Shown here in pieces: positions 44,959-53,689 of a DNA stretch of 64,000 bases. The notes below the pieces were generated by a model that was given only the letters and a program-made list of their open reading frames with translations, did not search any database and had not been told where the DNA came from. The DNA comes from Rhodopirellula islandica (GTDB taxonomy: Bacteria > Planctomycetota > Planctomycetia > Pirellulales > Pirellulaceae). The DNA is taken from contig NZ_LECT01000054.1 in the NCBI RefSeq assembly GCF_001027925.1, forward strand, positions 62,001 through 126,000, in the 5' to 3' direction. Position 1 is the stretch's first letter; every line of letters begins with the position of its first letter. The position numbers were made by a program, and so were the translations under genes.

Positions 44959-47900
44959 ATGAAAAATCTGCGTCAACTGCTTCGCAGCGTGAGCCCGTCG
45001 TCATCACGAAAGCGAAGCGAAGACCGGTCGCGTGCTAACCGTTCCAACAAGCGTCGATTGCTCAGCGAATCGCTGGAAGCCCGACAATTGCTGGCTGGTG
45101 ACGTTCCGTCGGTGGTTGACACGGCTCCTCAGGAAGAGAGCACTCACGCGGTCGCCCACAATTACTGGCGGGCCTACGATGTTGACAACAATAAATATGT
45201 GACGGCGTTGGACGCCTTGATGGTGATCAATCACCTCAACAGCCGTGGGGAAGGCGAAGCCCTGACCGAAGGCGATGAATTCACTGGTTTTGTCGATGTG
45301 ACCGGTGACAATCGCGTGACAGCCTTGGACGCCTTGAGCGTGATCAACGCTCTGAACCGGGGCGAAGGCGAAGCGGACATGCCCTTGGTCGAGTTCGTGT
45401 TGGCGGCTCGTAACCTGGATGACACGCTGGTTGATAACACGACCGGAGCAACTGATGTCCTGCCTGACGACAACGTCGAACTGACCTACAACGTCGATGT
45501 CAACGAAGTCTTCAAGCTGGAAGTTGGCGTCAAAGACCTTCGCTCGCGGATGGAAACGGGTGTCTTCCGTGCTGTGACCGACATCATCGCCGATCAGTCG
45601 GGTGTGCTGGAACCAGCCGTCGGTGAGCTGCAACAGGTCGTGTTTGACAACACCATTTTCTCTGATGCTGGTGCTACCGACACGGTCACCTTCTCCTATG
45701 CGGACGGTTCAGGGACGACGACCACGAAGAACTTGCTCGATTTCTTAGGAGCCAACAATGCAGCGACCGAGGCCAATCTGGCGGAAGTGATTGTTGAATT
45801 GAGTCCTTTGGTTGATTCGGTCGACGACATCAACATCAGTGCGAATACCGACTCGAACTCGGGTGGACCCAGCGGTGGCGGAGCGTTCACGCTGGACATC
45901 ACCTACAGCGGCATGGATTTGATCAACGTCGATGTTCCTCAATTGCAGGTCAGTGTGCTGTTGTCTGGATCGGCAGGGCCGGTCAACGTGGGGCAGGTCG
46001 ACGTCAAGAACGCAGACGGCTCGTTCAACAGCGCACCTATCTTGGCAGCGTTGGAACTGAACAGCCGCAATGCGGACAACGCCCAAATCTACGGCAAGAA
46101 CCGCGTCTTTGGTTCCTTCGAACTGAATCAAGACTTGGGCAGTGGGCCCGTTGACTTGTTCGACGAAATCGGTGCCCTCGGCCCAACGAACAACATTCCC
46201 GATGAGTTGGGATCCGAGTTCAATCCTGCTCTCGCTTACGACGTCTTCAGCATTCCCGTCCGCGCGGTCGCACCCACCACTGGGTTGGCGGTCAGCCTGG
46301 ACGTGCCCGATGAGGGCGACAAGGTTCTGATTTACGGCACGGAAGTCGGCAATGAAAGCGTGCCGGATGACATGATTCAGTTGGACGCATCATCGCGATT
46401 CATCCTGAATGTCACTGGTGTGAGCTCCGGATTGACGGCTGCCAACAGCACCCTCAGCCTGACCGAAGACGACGCTGCGACGACGATCGATCTGGCAACG
46501 CTGAACTCGGGCAACCCCGCGGGAACGACCTACGCCATCTCGTCGGAAACCGAAAACCTAGGCGACTTCACTCTCAGTGGCAGCATCGTCACTTACACGC
46601 CTGACGCAGACGCGTTCGGAACCGGCGATCAATTGGTTTACACCGCCAGCGACGGCACCGACACGGTCACCGGCACCATTGCGGCCACCATCGCGGGTGT
46701 GAACGATGCACCGACCTTGGTCGACGACACCGCCAACGTGGAACAGGGCGAGTCGGTTTCGATCGACGTCTTGGCAAATGATTCCGCAGGACCAGGTGAG
46801 GACATCGCTGACTTGGTGTTGCAAGACCCAGCGACCACGATCACCACCGTCAACGGTGGAACAGCCATCATCTCCAATGGTGAGATCAGCTACACCGCTG
46901 CGGCTGGTTATTCCGGAACCGATTCCTTCACCTACACCGTGGCTGACGGAACCCTGACCGCAACAGCGAACGTGGTGGTGACGGTCACGAACAGCCAAGT
47001 TGGCATCAACGCCGCGAACAAGACCGTCACGATCGATGAAGACAACGGTGGCGGGACCACCAGTGAAGTCTTGGTCGCTGACCTCAGCGCCGACAACCTG
47101 ATCACCATCAACACCGGTGGCAGCACGTTCACGCTGGACAACGCCGTGATCACGAGCGGCAACGGAAGCGTCGACTTCAGTGGCGACCAAATCTTGTTCA
47201 CCCCCGCTCAAGATGACTTTGGCACCACGACGATCACCTACACGGCCAGCAATGACGTTGGCAGTGACACCGGCGTCATCACCGTCAATATCACTGCTGA
47301 CAACACCGATTTGACTGCCACCTCGGATGATTTCCCTGTCAACGAAGGTGCGACGGTCACGCTGGATGTGCTCGCGAATGATTTCGACGGTCCCGGCGAA
47401 AACGGTGTGTTGACCATCACCTCCGTGACCCAGCCTCCCTTGGGAACGGCGACGATCACCGAGAATGGCACGCGAATCAGCTACACCTCGACCCGTTCTG
47501 TTTCCGAAGGCGATGACTCGTTCAGCTACACCATCAGCGACGGCCAGGGCGGTACCTCAACCGCTGTTGTGAACATTGACATTCAGGATGTCTTGGACGC
47601 TCCGGTTGCCGGCAACGGTTCGGAAACCGTCGATGAAGATTCCGGGACATTGACCATCGACCTGAGCAGCTTTGTCACCCTGGAAGGCAGCGACACGGTC
47701 ACGTTCAGCAAGGTCAGCGGCACCGACGCGATTGGAACTTCCGCGGTTGCAGCCAACGGAACATTGACCTTCACTCCGGTTCTGAACGCCAACGGCACCG
47801 CGACGATCGTCTACCGTGCGACCAGCACGCAAGGCACGCAGTTGTCCGATGAGGGCACCATCACGATCAACGTGACGCCCGTCAACGATGCCCCCACAGC

Positions 47901-49521
47901 GACGGATCGGACCGTCACCGTGTTGGAAGACAACAGCATTGAAATCGATCTGAATGGCAACGTCGCGGATGTCGACAGCACCGGATTGACCATCACGGTG
48001 GCAGTCAATCCTAGCAATGGATCGGCCACTGCTCTGGGGAACGGCGTGATTCGTTACACGCCCAACACGGACTACAACGGGGTCGACTCATTCACCTACC
48101 AAGTCACCGACGGCGACCGGACGACCACCGCAACGGTCACCGTCAATGTCACCGACGTGGTTTCGCCACCGGTTGCTAACAACGGTTCGTTGTCGGCCAC
48201 GGAAGATGCCGGAACGGTCACGTTGGATCTGTCGACGTTGATCAACTTGGACGCGGGGGACTCGGCAACGATCTCGATCAGCACCTCGCCTGTCAATGGC
48301 AACGCCAGTGTCAGCGGCACTTCCGGGGATCTGACCAACTCGACCTTGTCGTACACGCCTGACGCGGACTACTTCGGAAGCGATTCCCTGGTTTACACAG
48401 TCACCAACTCACAAGGTGCCACTGACACGGGGACGATCAGCATCTCTGTGGCGGGAGTGAACGATGCTCCGGTTGCCGGCAACGACACCGCAACCACGGT
48501 ACGCAACCGTGCGGTGACGATCGACGTCTTGTCGAACGACTCGCTCGGACCAGCCAACGAGAACCAAACCGCGACGGTTTCGGTGCCAACTCAGCCTGCT
48601 GACGGAACAGTCACTGTCAACGCCGACAACGAATTGGTCTTCACGCCCGACACGGACTTTGTCGGTACCGTGACGATCACCTATCAACTGAGCGATGGTC
48701 AGTCGACGGACACCGCAACAGTCGAAGTCACCGTCAATGACTTCAGCCCCTCGGTTGTGTCGGGTCAGTTGTTCGTTGATGCGATCACCAACATTCGGGA
48801 TGTGATCGACCACGGTGCTGATCCAGTCCGCAATGGGGTTCGCGATTCTGGTGAAACCGCCTTGGGTGGTGTCGCAGTCCGCTTGGTCTCACCTGCCAGC
48901 GACAATGAACTCGGCGAAGACGTTGACTTGGTTGTTCTGACGAACCTGGACGGTGAATACACCTTTGAGGACGTTGCACCGGGTAGTTACCAAGTGATCT
49001 ACATCCTGCCTAACAATGCGGTTGCGGCCGGAGAGGCAGCGGACGGGATCATCCCGATTGAAATCGGATCGGAAGGCGGAGCCTCACCTGTGGGAACGTT
49101 CGCGTTCGCAAGTTTGGGTGACGCCGGCCAAGGCAACAGCTCGATTCTGTCGACCAACACCAACGGCGGCAGCGGTGTTCCCGAAGGCGTTGAAGATGGC
49201 GAAGGCGGATTTGTTTCATTCGGCAGTGGTGGCGGTCAATCGATGTTCTTGGCCGGCAGCGGCTTTGAAGGCGTCGAGTACGCGGAATTGGCCATGAATC
49301 GGAACAACGACGCGGCGTTGCTCACCATCATCGAAGAAGATGGCGATGTGCGAACGGCACAAGTGAGTGGCGAACACCTGCGAGTCAACGCGAGTGGAAC
49401 CGCGGTTCAATTGCTCGGCGGAGTCAATGACTTCGACTTCGATGCCAGCCTCGAAGATTTGGTCGAGAGTGAATACCCTGCGTTCCGTGACGCGATCGAC
49501 ATGATCCTCGGCAACAGCTGA
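44959..49521 (+). CDS. Giant surface protein: LExRxLL motif, dockerin, cadherin-like repeats, SdrD-B domain
   Basis: The product has 1,520 residues. The basic N-terminus ends in SESLEARQLLAGD (residues 36-48), the planctomycete LEPR-xLL-type export/anchor motif. Two dockerin-type calcium-binding repeats follow (YDVDNNKYVTALDALMVIN and VDVTGDNRVTALDALSVIN, about 73-130), then a unique region, then about seven tandem cadherin-like/Ig-like units with motifs such as VSIDVLANDSAGPGE, DSFTYTVADG and DSFTYQVTDG. A SdrD-B-like module (VSGQLFVDAITN, LDGEYTFEDVAPGSYQVIY) precedes the C-terminal domain. It is probably a cell-surface adhesin or wall component. ATG 44959 was chosen because it opens the basic leader; a TTG 21 codons upstream also stays open. 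A terminator follows. Confidence 0.9.
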   Translation: MKNLRQLLRSVSPSSSRKRSEDRSRANRSNKRRLLSESLEARQLLAGDVPSVVDTAPQEESTHAVAHNYWRAYDVDNNKYVTALDALMVINHLNSRGEGEALTEGDEFTGFVDVTGDNRVTALDALSVINALNRGEGEADMPLVEFVLAARNLDDTLVDNTTGATDVLPDDNVELTYNVDVNEVFKLEVGVKDLRSRMETGVFRAVTDIIADQSGVLEPAVGELQQVVFDNTIFSDAGATDTVTFSYADGSGTTTTKNLLDFLGANNAATEANLAEVIVELSPLVDSVDDINISANTDSNSGGPSGGGAFTLDITYSGMDLINVDVPQLQVSVLLSGSAGPVNVGQVDVKNADGSFNSAPILAALELNSRNADNAQIYGKNRVFGSFELNQDLGSGPVDLFDEIGALGPTNNIPDELGSEFNPALAYDVFSIPVRAVAPTTGLAVSLDVPDEGDKVLIYGTEVGNESVPDDMIQLDASSRFILNVTGVSSGLTAANSTLSLTEDDAATTIDLATLNSGNPAGTTYAISSETENLGDFTLSGSIVTYTPDADAFGTGDQLVYTASDGTDTVTGTIAATIAGVNDAPTLVDDTANVEQGESVSIDVLANDSAGPGEDIADLVLQDPATTITTVNGGTAIISNGEISYTAAAGYSGTDSFTYTVADGTLTATANVVVTVTNSQVGINAANKTVTIDEDNGGGTTSEVLVADLSADNLITINTGGSTFTLDNAVITSGNGSVDFSGDQILFTPAQDDFGTTTITYTASNDVGSDTGVITVNITADNTDLTATSDDFPVNEGATVTLDVLANDFDGPGENGVLTITSVTQPPLGTATITENGTRISYTSTRSVSEGDDSFSYTISDGQGGTSTAVVNIDIQDVLDAPVAGNGSETVDEDSGTLTIDLSSFVTLEGSDTVTFSKVSGTDAIGTSAVAANGTLTFTPVLNANGTATIVYRATSTQGTQLSDEGTITINVTPVNDAPTATDRTVTVLEDNSIEIDLNGNVADVDSTGLTITVAVNPSNGSATALGNGVIRYTPNTDYNGVDSFTYQVTDGDRTTTATVTVNVTDVVSPPVANNGSLSATEDAGTVTLDLSTLINLDAGDSATISISTSPVNGNASVSGTSGDLTNSTLSYTPDADYFGSDSLVYTVTNSQGATDTGTISISVAGVNDAPVAGNDTATTVRNRAVTIDVLSNDSLGPANENQTATVSVPTQPADGTVTVNADNELVFTPDTDFVGTVTITYQLSDGQSTDTATVEVTVNDFSPSVVSGQLFVDAITNIRDVIDHGADPVRNGVRDSGETALGGVAVRLVSPASDNELGEDVDLVVLTNLDGEYTFEDVAPGSYQVIYILPNNAVAAGEAADGIIPIEIGSEGGASPVGTFAFASLGDAGQGNSSILSTNTNGGSGVPEGVEDGEGGFVSFGSGGGQSMFLAGSGFEGVEYAELAMNRNNDAALLTIIEEDGDVRTAQVSGEHLRVNASGTAVQLLGGVNDFDFDASLEDLVESEYPAFRDAIDMILGNS

Positions 49522-49548
49522 GTTCGAATCCGAACCTTGAGAACAACG

Positions 49549-49583
49549 AAAGCCCCGTCGGTTGAATCCGGCGGGGTTTTTTT
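49549..49583 (+). terminator. Rho-independent terminator
   Basis: aagccccgtcgg pairs with ccggcggggtt (one mismatch) and is followed by seven T. It lies 28 bases after the giant-protein stop. Confidence 0.85.
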
Positions 49584-49833
49584 GTGATGTTCACCGAGTT
49601 GATCACCTCCGGAGTCCGGGGAATCGTCACAACCGGTGCGGATGACGCGACCGGTGAGCTTTCCGGACTTGATTCGAACTACCTGATCGGAATCAATTTC
49701 GATCCCCCCGAGTGCGAGTTATATAAGTTGCGACGTGGAGTTCGACTCGGGCTCCGGCAAAACCAACCGTCCAAGCTGATGGGTTCATGTTTGTCATGGC
49801 CATCGCTCTTTTCGAATCTCTTGAGGTATCCCT
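49584..49833. promoter_or_regulatory. Upstream region of the YTV-repeat gene
   Basis: It contains gagttatataag around 49716-49727, which could serve as a -10 element, but no matching -35 was found. No gene is seen. The product looks abundant, so a strong promoter is expected here. Confidence 0.3.
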
Positions 49834-51612
49834 GTGAAGAAGTTGTTCTATTCGTTCGCGATTGCACTGACCGCAATGGCTTACGGCACGACCGCCAACG
49901 CTCAATGTTGTGGCGCCCCTGTTCCTGCTCCCGCCTGTGGTGGTTGTGGTGCCGTCGTTTCAGCATCGCCTGCGGAAGGTGCTCCTGCTGCTGACGCTGC
50001 AGTTGCTCACGCCGCGGTTGCCGAAGGTTGTGGTCCTGCCATGACGACTCAAACCATCATGGTGCCTCAACAGGTTACCGAAAAACAGATGGTCACCGTG
50101 ACGGAGATGCGGCAAGAAACGCGTCAACGCAACTACACCGTTGTGAAATCAGTGCCTCGCACTGAAACTCGCACTCGGATGGTGACCAAGCAAGTTCCTC
50201 GCCAAGTCGTGAAGACTGAGAACTACACCGTCATGGTCCCATCGACCAAGACCGAAGAATACAGCGTTCAAGTTCCTGTCACGAATGAAGTCGAACAGAC
50301 TTACACCGTGATGGTTCCGAAGACGAGCACCGTGGAAGAAACCTACACGGTTCAAGTTCCTGTCACGACCGAAGTCGAAGTGCCTTACTCGGTTCAGGTT
50401 CCTTACACCGAAACCGCGACTCGCACTTACACCGTCAACGTTCCTTACACCGAAATGGTCGAAAAGAACTACTCGGTTTGCGTTCCTGTGACGGAAAACG
50501 TCGAGCGTACCTACACCGTTCGCGTCCCAACCACCGAGCAAGTTGCACAAACCTACACCGTTCGCGTGCCTTACACCGAAACGGTTGAGCAAACCTACAC
50601 CGTTCAAGTTCCTTACACGGAAACCTTGACCGCTTCGCGTACCGTTTGCAAACGCGTTCCTGTCACCAAGACCCGCACTGTCTGCAAAGACATGGGTAGC
50701 TTCCAGTGTGTGACCGAAGAAGTTCCTGCCGGCAACGGTTGTGGATCGAGCTGTGGTGGATGCGGATCGTGCGGCGGATGCTCCGACGCATGCGGATGTG
50801 GCAGCAGCTGTGGCGGATGCACTCAAACGATCACCAAACGCGTTTGGGTTCCTAACTTGGTCAGCGAAGAAGTTCCTTACACCGAGTACGTCAGCGAACG
50901 TTCGGAAGAGCCTTACACGTACACCGTGAACAAGTGCCGCACCGAAACTCGCACCCGTCCTGTGACGGTTTGCAAGTACCGCAACGAAACAAAGACCCGC
51001 ATGGTCAACGTCACCAAATGCCACTTGGAAACCCGTACTCGTATGGTTCCAGTGACTCGCATGACACGTGAAGTTCGCACTCGTCAGATCCCTGTTCGTC
51101 GTTGCCGTCAAGAACAACGGACGCAAGAGTACCAAGTCACCAAGTGCCGCACCGAACAACGTGTTCGCAAAGAGCAACGCACCAGCTACACCAGCGAAAC
51201 TCGTACACGTTCGAAAGAAGTGTGCACGATGGTTGCCGAAACTCGCACTCGCATGGTTCCTCAAACGACCATGACAACGGAAGCTCGGACTCGTGAAGTC
51301 ACCGTCATGGTTCCTGAAGCCAAGACCCGTGAGTACACCGTCACCGAGTGTGACACCGTCACCGAAGAAGTCCCTTACACCGTCACCGTGATGGACCAAG
51401 TCAACGAAGAAAAGACCGAAGACTACACCGTTTGCGTGCCAGTCCAAGTTGAAAAAGAAGTCGAAGTCACCAAGACGATCATGGTTCCTCAAACGGTTGA
51501 AGTCCCCGTTTCGAGCGGATGTGGATCGGCTGCCGGAAACGGCGGAGCTGGTTGTGGCGGATGCAGCGGATGCGGTTCGGCCGCACCAGTTGCATCGGGC
51601 TGTGGCTGCTGA
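49834..51612 (+). CDS. YTV-repeat cell-wall protein
   Basis: The 592-residue product starts at GTG with gagg 8 bases upstream and has a signal peptide (LFYSFAIALTAMAYGTTANA). From about residue 95 to 275 it repeats a unit of about 15-22 residues, such as TYTVQVPYTETVEQ, matching the YTV domain known from Rhodopirellula-type planctomycetes. A Cys/Gly cluster (about 300-330, CGSSCGGCGSCGGC) interrupts it. The later half repeats a basic variant (CRTETRTRPVTVCKYRNE, TRMVPVTRMTREVRTR). It ends in another Cys/Gly-rich tail. YTV proteins are linked to the proteinaceous, disulfide-rich wall of these bacteria, so a structural wall role is likely. Codon use looks restricted, which suits a highly expressed gene. 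A terminator follows. Confidence 0.9.
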   Translation: MKKLFYSFAIALTAMAYGTTANAQCCGAPVPAPACGGCGAVVSASPAEGAPAADAAVAHAAVAEGCGPAMTTQTIMVPQQVTEKQMVTVTEMRQETRQRNYTVVKSVPRTETRTRMVTKQVPRQVVKTENYTVMVPSTKTEEYSVQVPVTNEVEQTYTVMVPKTSTVEETYTVQVPVTTEVEVPYSVQVPYTETATRTYTVNVPYTEMVEKNYSVCVPVTENVERTYTVRVPTTEQVAQTYTVRVPYTETVEQTYTVQVPYTETLTASRTVCKRVPVTKTRTVCKDMGSFQCVTEEVPAGNGCGSSCGGCGSCGGCSDACGCGSSCGGCTQTITKRVWVPNLVSEEVPYTEYVSERSEEPYTYTVNKCRTETRTRPVTVCKYRNETKTRMVNVTKCHLETRTRMVPVTRMTREVRTRQIPVRRCRQEQRTQEYQVTKCRTEQRVRKEQRTSYTSETRTRSKEVCTMVAETRTRMVPQTTMTTEARTREVTVMVPEAKTREYTVTECDTVTEEVPYTVTVMDQVNEEKTEDYTVCVPVQVEKEVEVTKTIMVPQTVEVPVSSGCGSAAGNGGAGCGGCSGCGSAAPVASGCGC

Positions 51613-51674
51613 AGAGCGACCTTCGACCGTCGGTCGAATTGAAACCATCTCTCACGTTCACGTGAGTTCGAATG

Positions 51675-51707
51675 AGGCCAGCAATCTTCGGGTTGCTGGC
51701 CTTTTTT
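51675..51707 (+). terminator. Rho-independent terminator
   Basis: aggccagcaa pairs with ttgctggcct around an 8-nt loop and runs into six T. It lies about 60 bases after the YTV gene stop. Confidence 0.88.
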
Positions 51708-51873
51708 CGTTCTCGGTTGCAATTTGTCTGCTCTCTGCCCGCAGTTCCAAGGTCAGTCTTCTTCCCCGCATGTGGTTGGAAGCCCGGGGATTCGCTCCGT
51801 TGGAACCGGCCCTGTCCGGCGGGGCATTGCCGAGCACGAAAGGCTTGGTTCGGATACGCGACTTGGCGGCGTG

Positions 51874-52002
51874 AAGCAGGTCGGCAGGAGTCATGGGGGG
51901 CAACCATGTGAGCCGTTTGGGTGTTCGCTCCGGTTGTGCTTGAGGACCGTGGCGAACGCCAAACGGCTCCCATACCCGAAGACCTCTGCAGGCCTGCTTA
52001 GA
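51874..52002. repeat. Family-B palindromic element, copy 2
   Basis: The element is about 129 bp and starts with aagcaggtcggcaggagtca, identical to copy 1, ending in gcaggcctgctta. Internal arms gagccgtttgggtgttcgc and gcgaacgccaaacggctc are inverted repeats. It ends 36 bases before the dehydrogenase start, so the dehydrogenase promoter lies in or beside it. Confidence 0.75.
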
Positions 52003-52037
52003 ATGAACCGAACTGGACATCGCAAAGGATGAATCGC

Positions 52038-52952
52038 ATGAAGATCACATTGGTTGGCACAGGACGGGTTGGGTCCGCGATTGCATTTGGATTGACGATC
52101 AATCCTCTGGCCAGCGAATTGTTGCTGCTCAATCGTTCACGCGAGAAGGCCCAAGGGGACGCGATGGATTTGACGCACGCCGCGGCGCTCGTCAACAGCA
52201 ACATGAAAATCTGGGCGGGGGAAATCGCAGATTCGAAAGATTCCGATGTGATCGTGTTCACCGCCTCGGTTCCATTTCGGTATCCCGGTCAAACACGTTT
52301 GCAAATGGGCCAGGACAACATGCCCATCCTTCGGGAATGGATGCCGGCGCTCGCCAAGGCGAGCCCCAACGCGATCATTGTGATGGTCAGCAACCCGGTC
52401 GACGCCTTGGCCTACGAAACCATCCGGTTGACAGGGTTCGATTCCACTCGCGTCATCGGCACAGGAACGTTGGTGGACAGCATTCGATATCGAGCGTTGT
52501 TGTCGACCGAATTGCAAATCCACGCCGAAGACATCCGTGCGTACATATTGGGCGAGCACGGTGATTCACAATTTGCCGCATCATCCATCGCGATGACAGG
52601 TGGCGAACGGTTCTACCCCAGCGACACGTCCCGGCGAATGTTCGAAGAAACCAAAGCGATGGGATACGAGGTGTTTCGTCTGAAAGGACACACCTCGTAC
52701 GGGATCGCCATGGCGACGATCACCATCCTGGACAGCATTGTTTATGACCTGCGACACACCCTGCCGGTCAGTGTGTTGGTCAATGGATACTTGGGCGTGA
52801 AAGACGTTTGCCTGTCTTTGCCGGCAGTCATCGGACGCCAGGGAATCACTCGCGTGTTGCGTCCAACTTTGTCCGACGATGAACAGGCGGCGTTCCGCCA
52901 TTCGGCCGAGGTCGTCAAGCAAACGTTGGCGGAAATGGAAAGCGGTTGCTAA
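52038..52952 (+). CDS. Malate/lactate dehydrogenase family protein
   Basis: The 304-residue product is an NAD-dependent 2-hydroxyacid dehydrogenase of the LDH/MDH family. It has the Rossmann motif ITLVGTGRVGSAIAFGL, DAMDLTHAAAL, IVMVSNPVDALAYETIRLTG, the active-site region YILGEHGDSQFAASS (His of GEHGDS) and GTGTLVDSIRYRALLS. The specificity loop reads SVPFRYPGQTRLQ. The residue aligning with position 102 (Gln in LDH, Arg in MDH) appears to be Arg, favouring malate, but the loop has one extra residue. I chose ATG 52038 (GGA 8 bases upstream, family N-terminus) over the ATG 9 bases earlier. It stands alone, preceded by a palindromic element. Confidence 0.87.
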   Translation: MKITLVGTGRVGSAIAFGLTINPLASELLLLNRSREKAQGDAMDLTHAAALVNSNMKIWAGEIADSKDSDVIVFTASVPFRYPGQTRLQMGQDNMPILREWMPALAKASPNAIIVMVSNPVDALAYETIRLTGFDSTRVIGTGTLVDSIRYRALLSTELQIHAEDIRAYILGEHGDSQFAASSIAMTGGERFYPSDTSRRMFEETKAMGYEVFRLKGHTSYGIAMATITILDSIVYDLRHTLPVSVLVNGYLGVKDVCLSLPAVIGRQGITRVLRPTLSDDEQAAFRHSAEVVKQTLAEMESGC

Positions 52953-53689
52953 GCAACGCACGGAATCCCTGTCGTAGTGGACGAGGCAACGAGTCCTTTG
53001 GGCATGACACGTTGGAGGATCCGAGTAGAACAGTTGTCCTCAACTGTTCCGTCGGGCAGTTCAGGATTGCCAAACTTCATCGCAACCAAGCCAAGTTCCA
53101 ACCGTTTGAATTATCTTGCTCCACTCCAGCAACCAACTGATCGAACATCCGGAAACCGAGGTTCTGGACTGCTTCTTGCCCTCGGACCTCGCTCTGGCAT
53201 TTTGAAGTTGCGCTTTTTGCATTCGGTTTTCTTGGCCAAAGGCCTTCGTCATCGTAGCCTGGGGCATCGCCCCAGGGATCGAGAATGAAGGGGAATTGGT
53301 TGGCCAACGGCCAACATCAACTCACACGTTTTGAATTGAATTTGGCCGTTGGCCATTCGAGGAAAAATCGCAACTTCAAAAAGCGTGAGCGAGGGACGCC
53401 CCCAACTCCCACGACGGCCCCATCCGGGGCGAAACCCAGACGCTAGCCACCATTTGTTTTTCGAACGTCCTCAGCGGGAGGGGGCGGAAAGCGAGCGTTG
53501 AGCGAGATTTCCGGGGGAGGGCAGTGCGCGCCGCTTCCCATACCCGGCCCTCACCCTCACGTACGCCTGAACGGCGTCGCTCGACCACTCCCCCAACTTC
53601 GTTTCGGGAGAGGTGCGCCATGTGGAAATCCGCCGAAGCGCGGTCTCAGAAAACGGCGCGACTTCTCACAACGCAGTGGGGAGTCCACC
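52953..53689. other. Gene-free region with repeat remnants
   Basis: About 740 bases with no supported gene. It contains one arm of the family-A element (52973-53000), a perfect 9-bp hairpin gaacagttg/caactgttc (53028-53049), a cctggggcatcgccccagg hairpin (53259-53277), and a spaced inverted repeat (about 53199-53219 with 53362-53385, gaagttgcg/cgcaacttc). A diverged copy of the 8780 hairpin repeat lies at 53586-53615. It looks like a graveyard of small palindromic units. Confidence 0.5.
52973..53000 (+). repeat. Solo arm of the family-A element
   Basis: tcgtagtggacgaggcaacg... matches the left arm of copies 1 and 2 with one change (cc to ca); the second arm and both termini are missing. Confidence 0.5.

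Noticed and set aside
49900-51600. Repeats in the YTV gene as a possible CRISPR array
   Set aside because: The repeats are in frame, code for the known YTV unit, vary in length and have no unique spacers.
50149-51648. Long minus-strand open frame (499 codons) opposite the YTV gene
   Set aside because: It is the shadow of a repetitive plus-strand gene with restricted codon use. The translation is low-complexity with no domain, and the plus strand has signal peptide, ribosome site and terminator.
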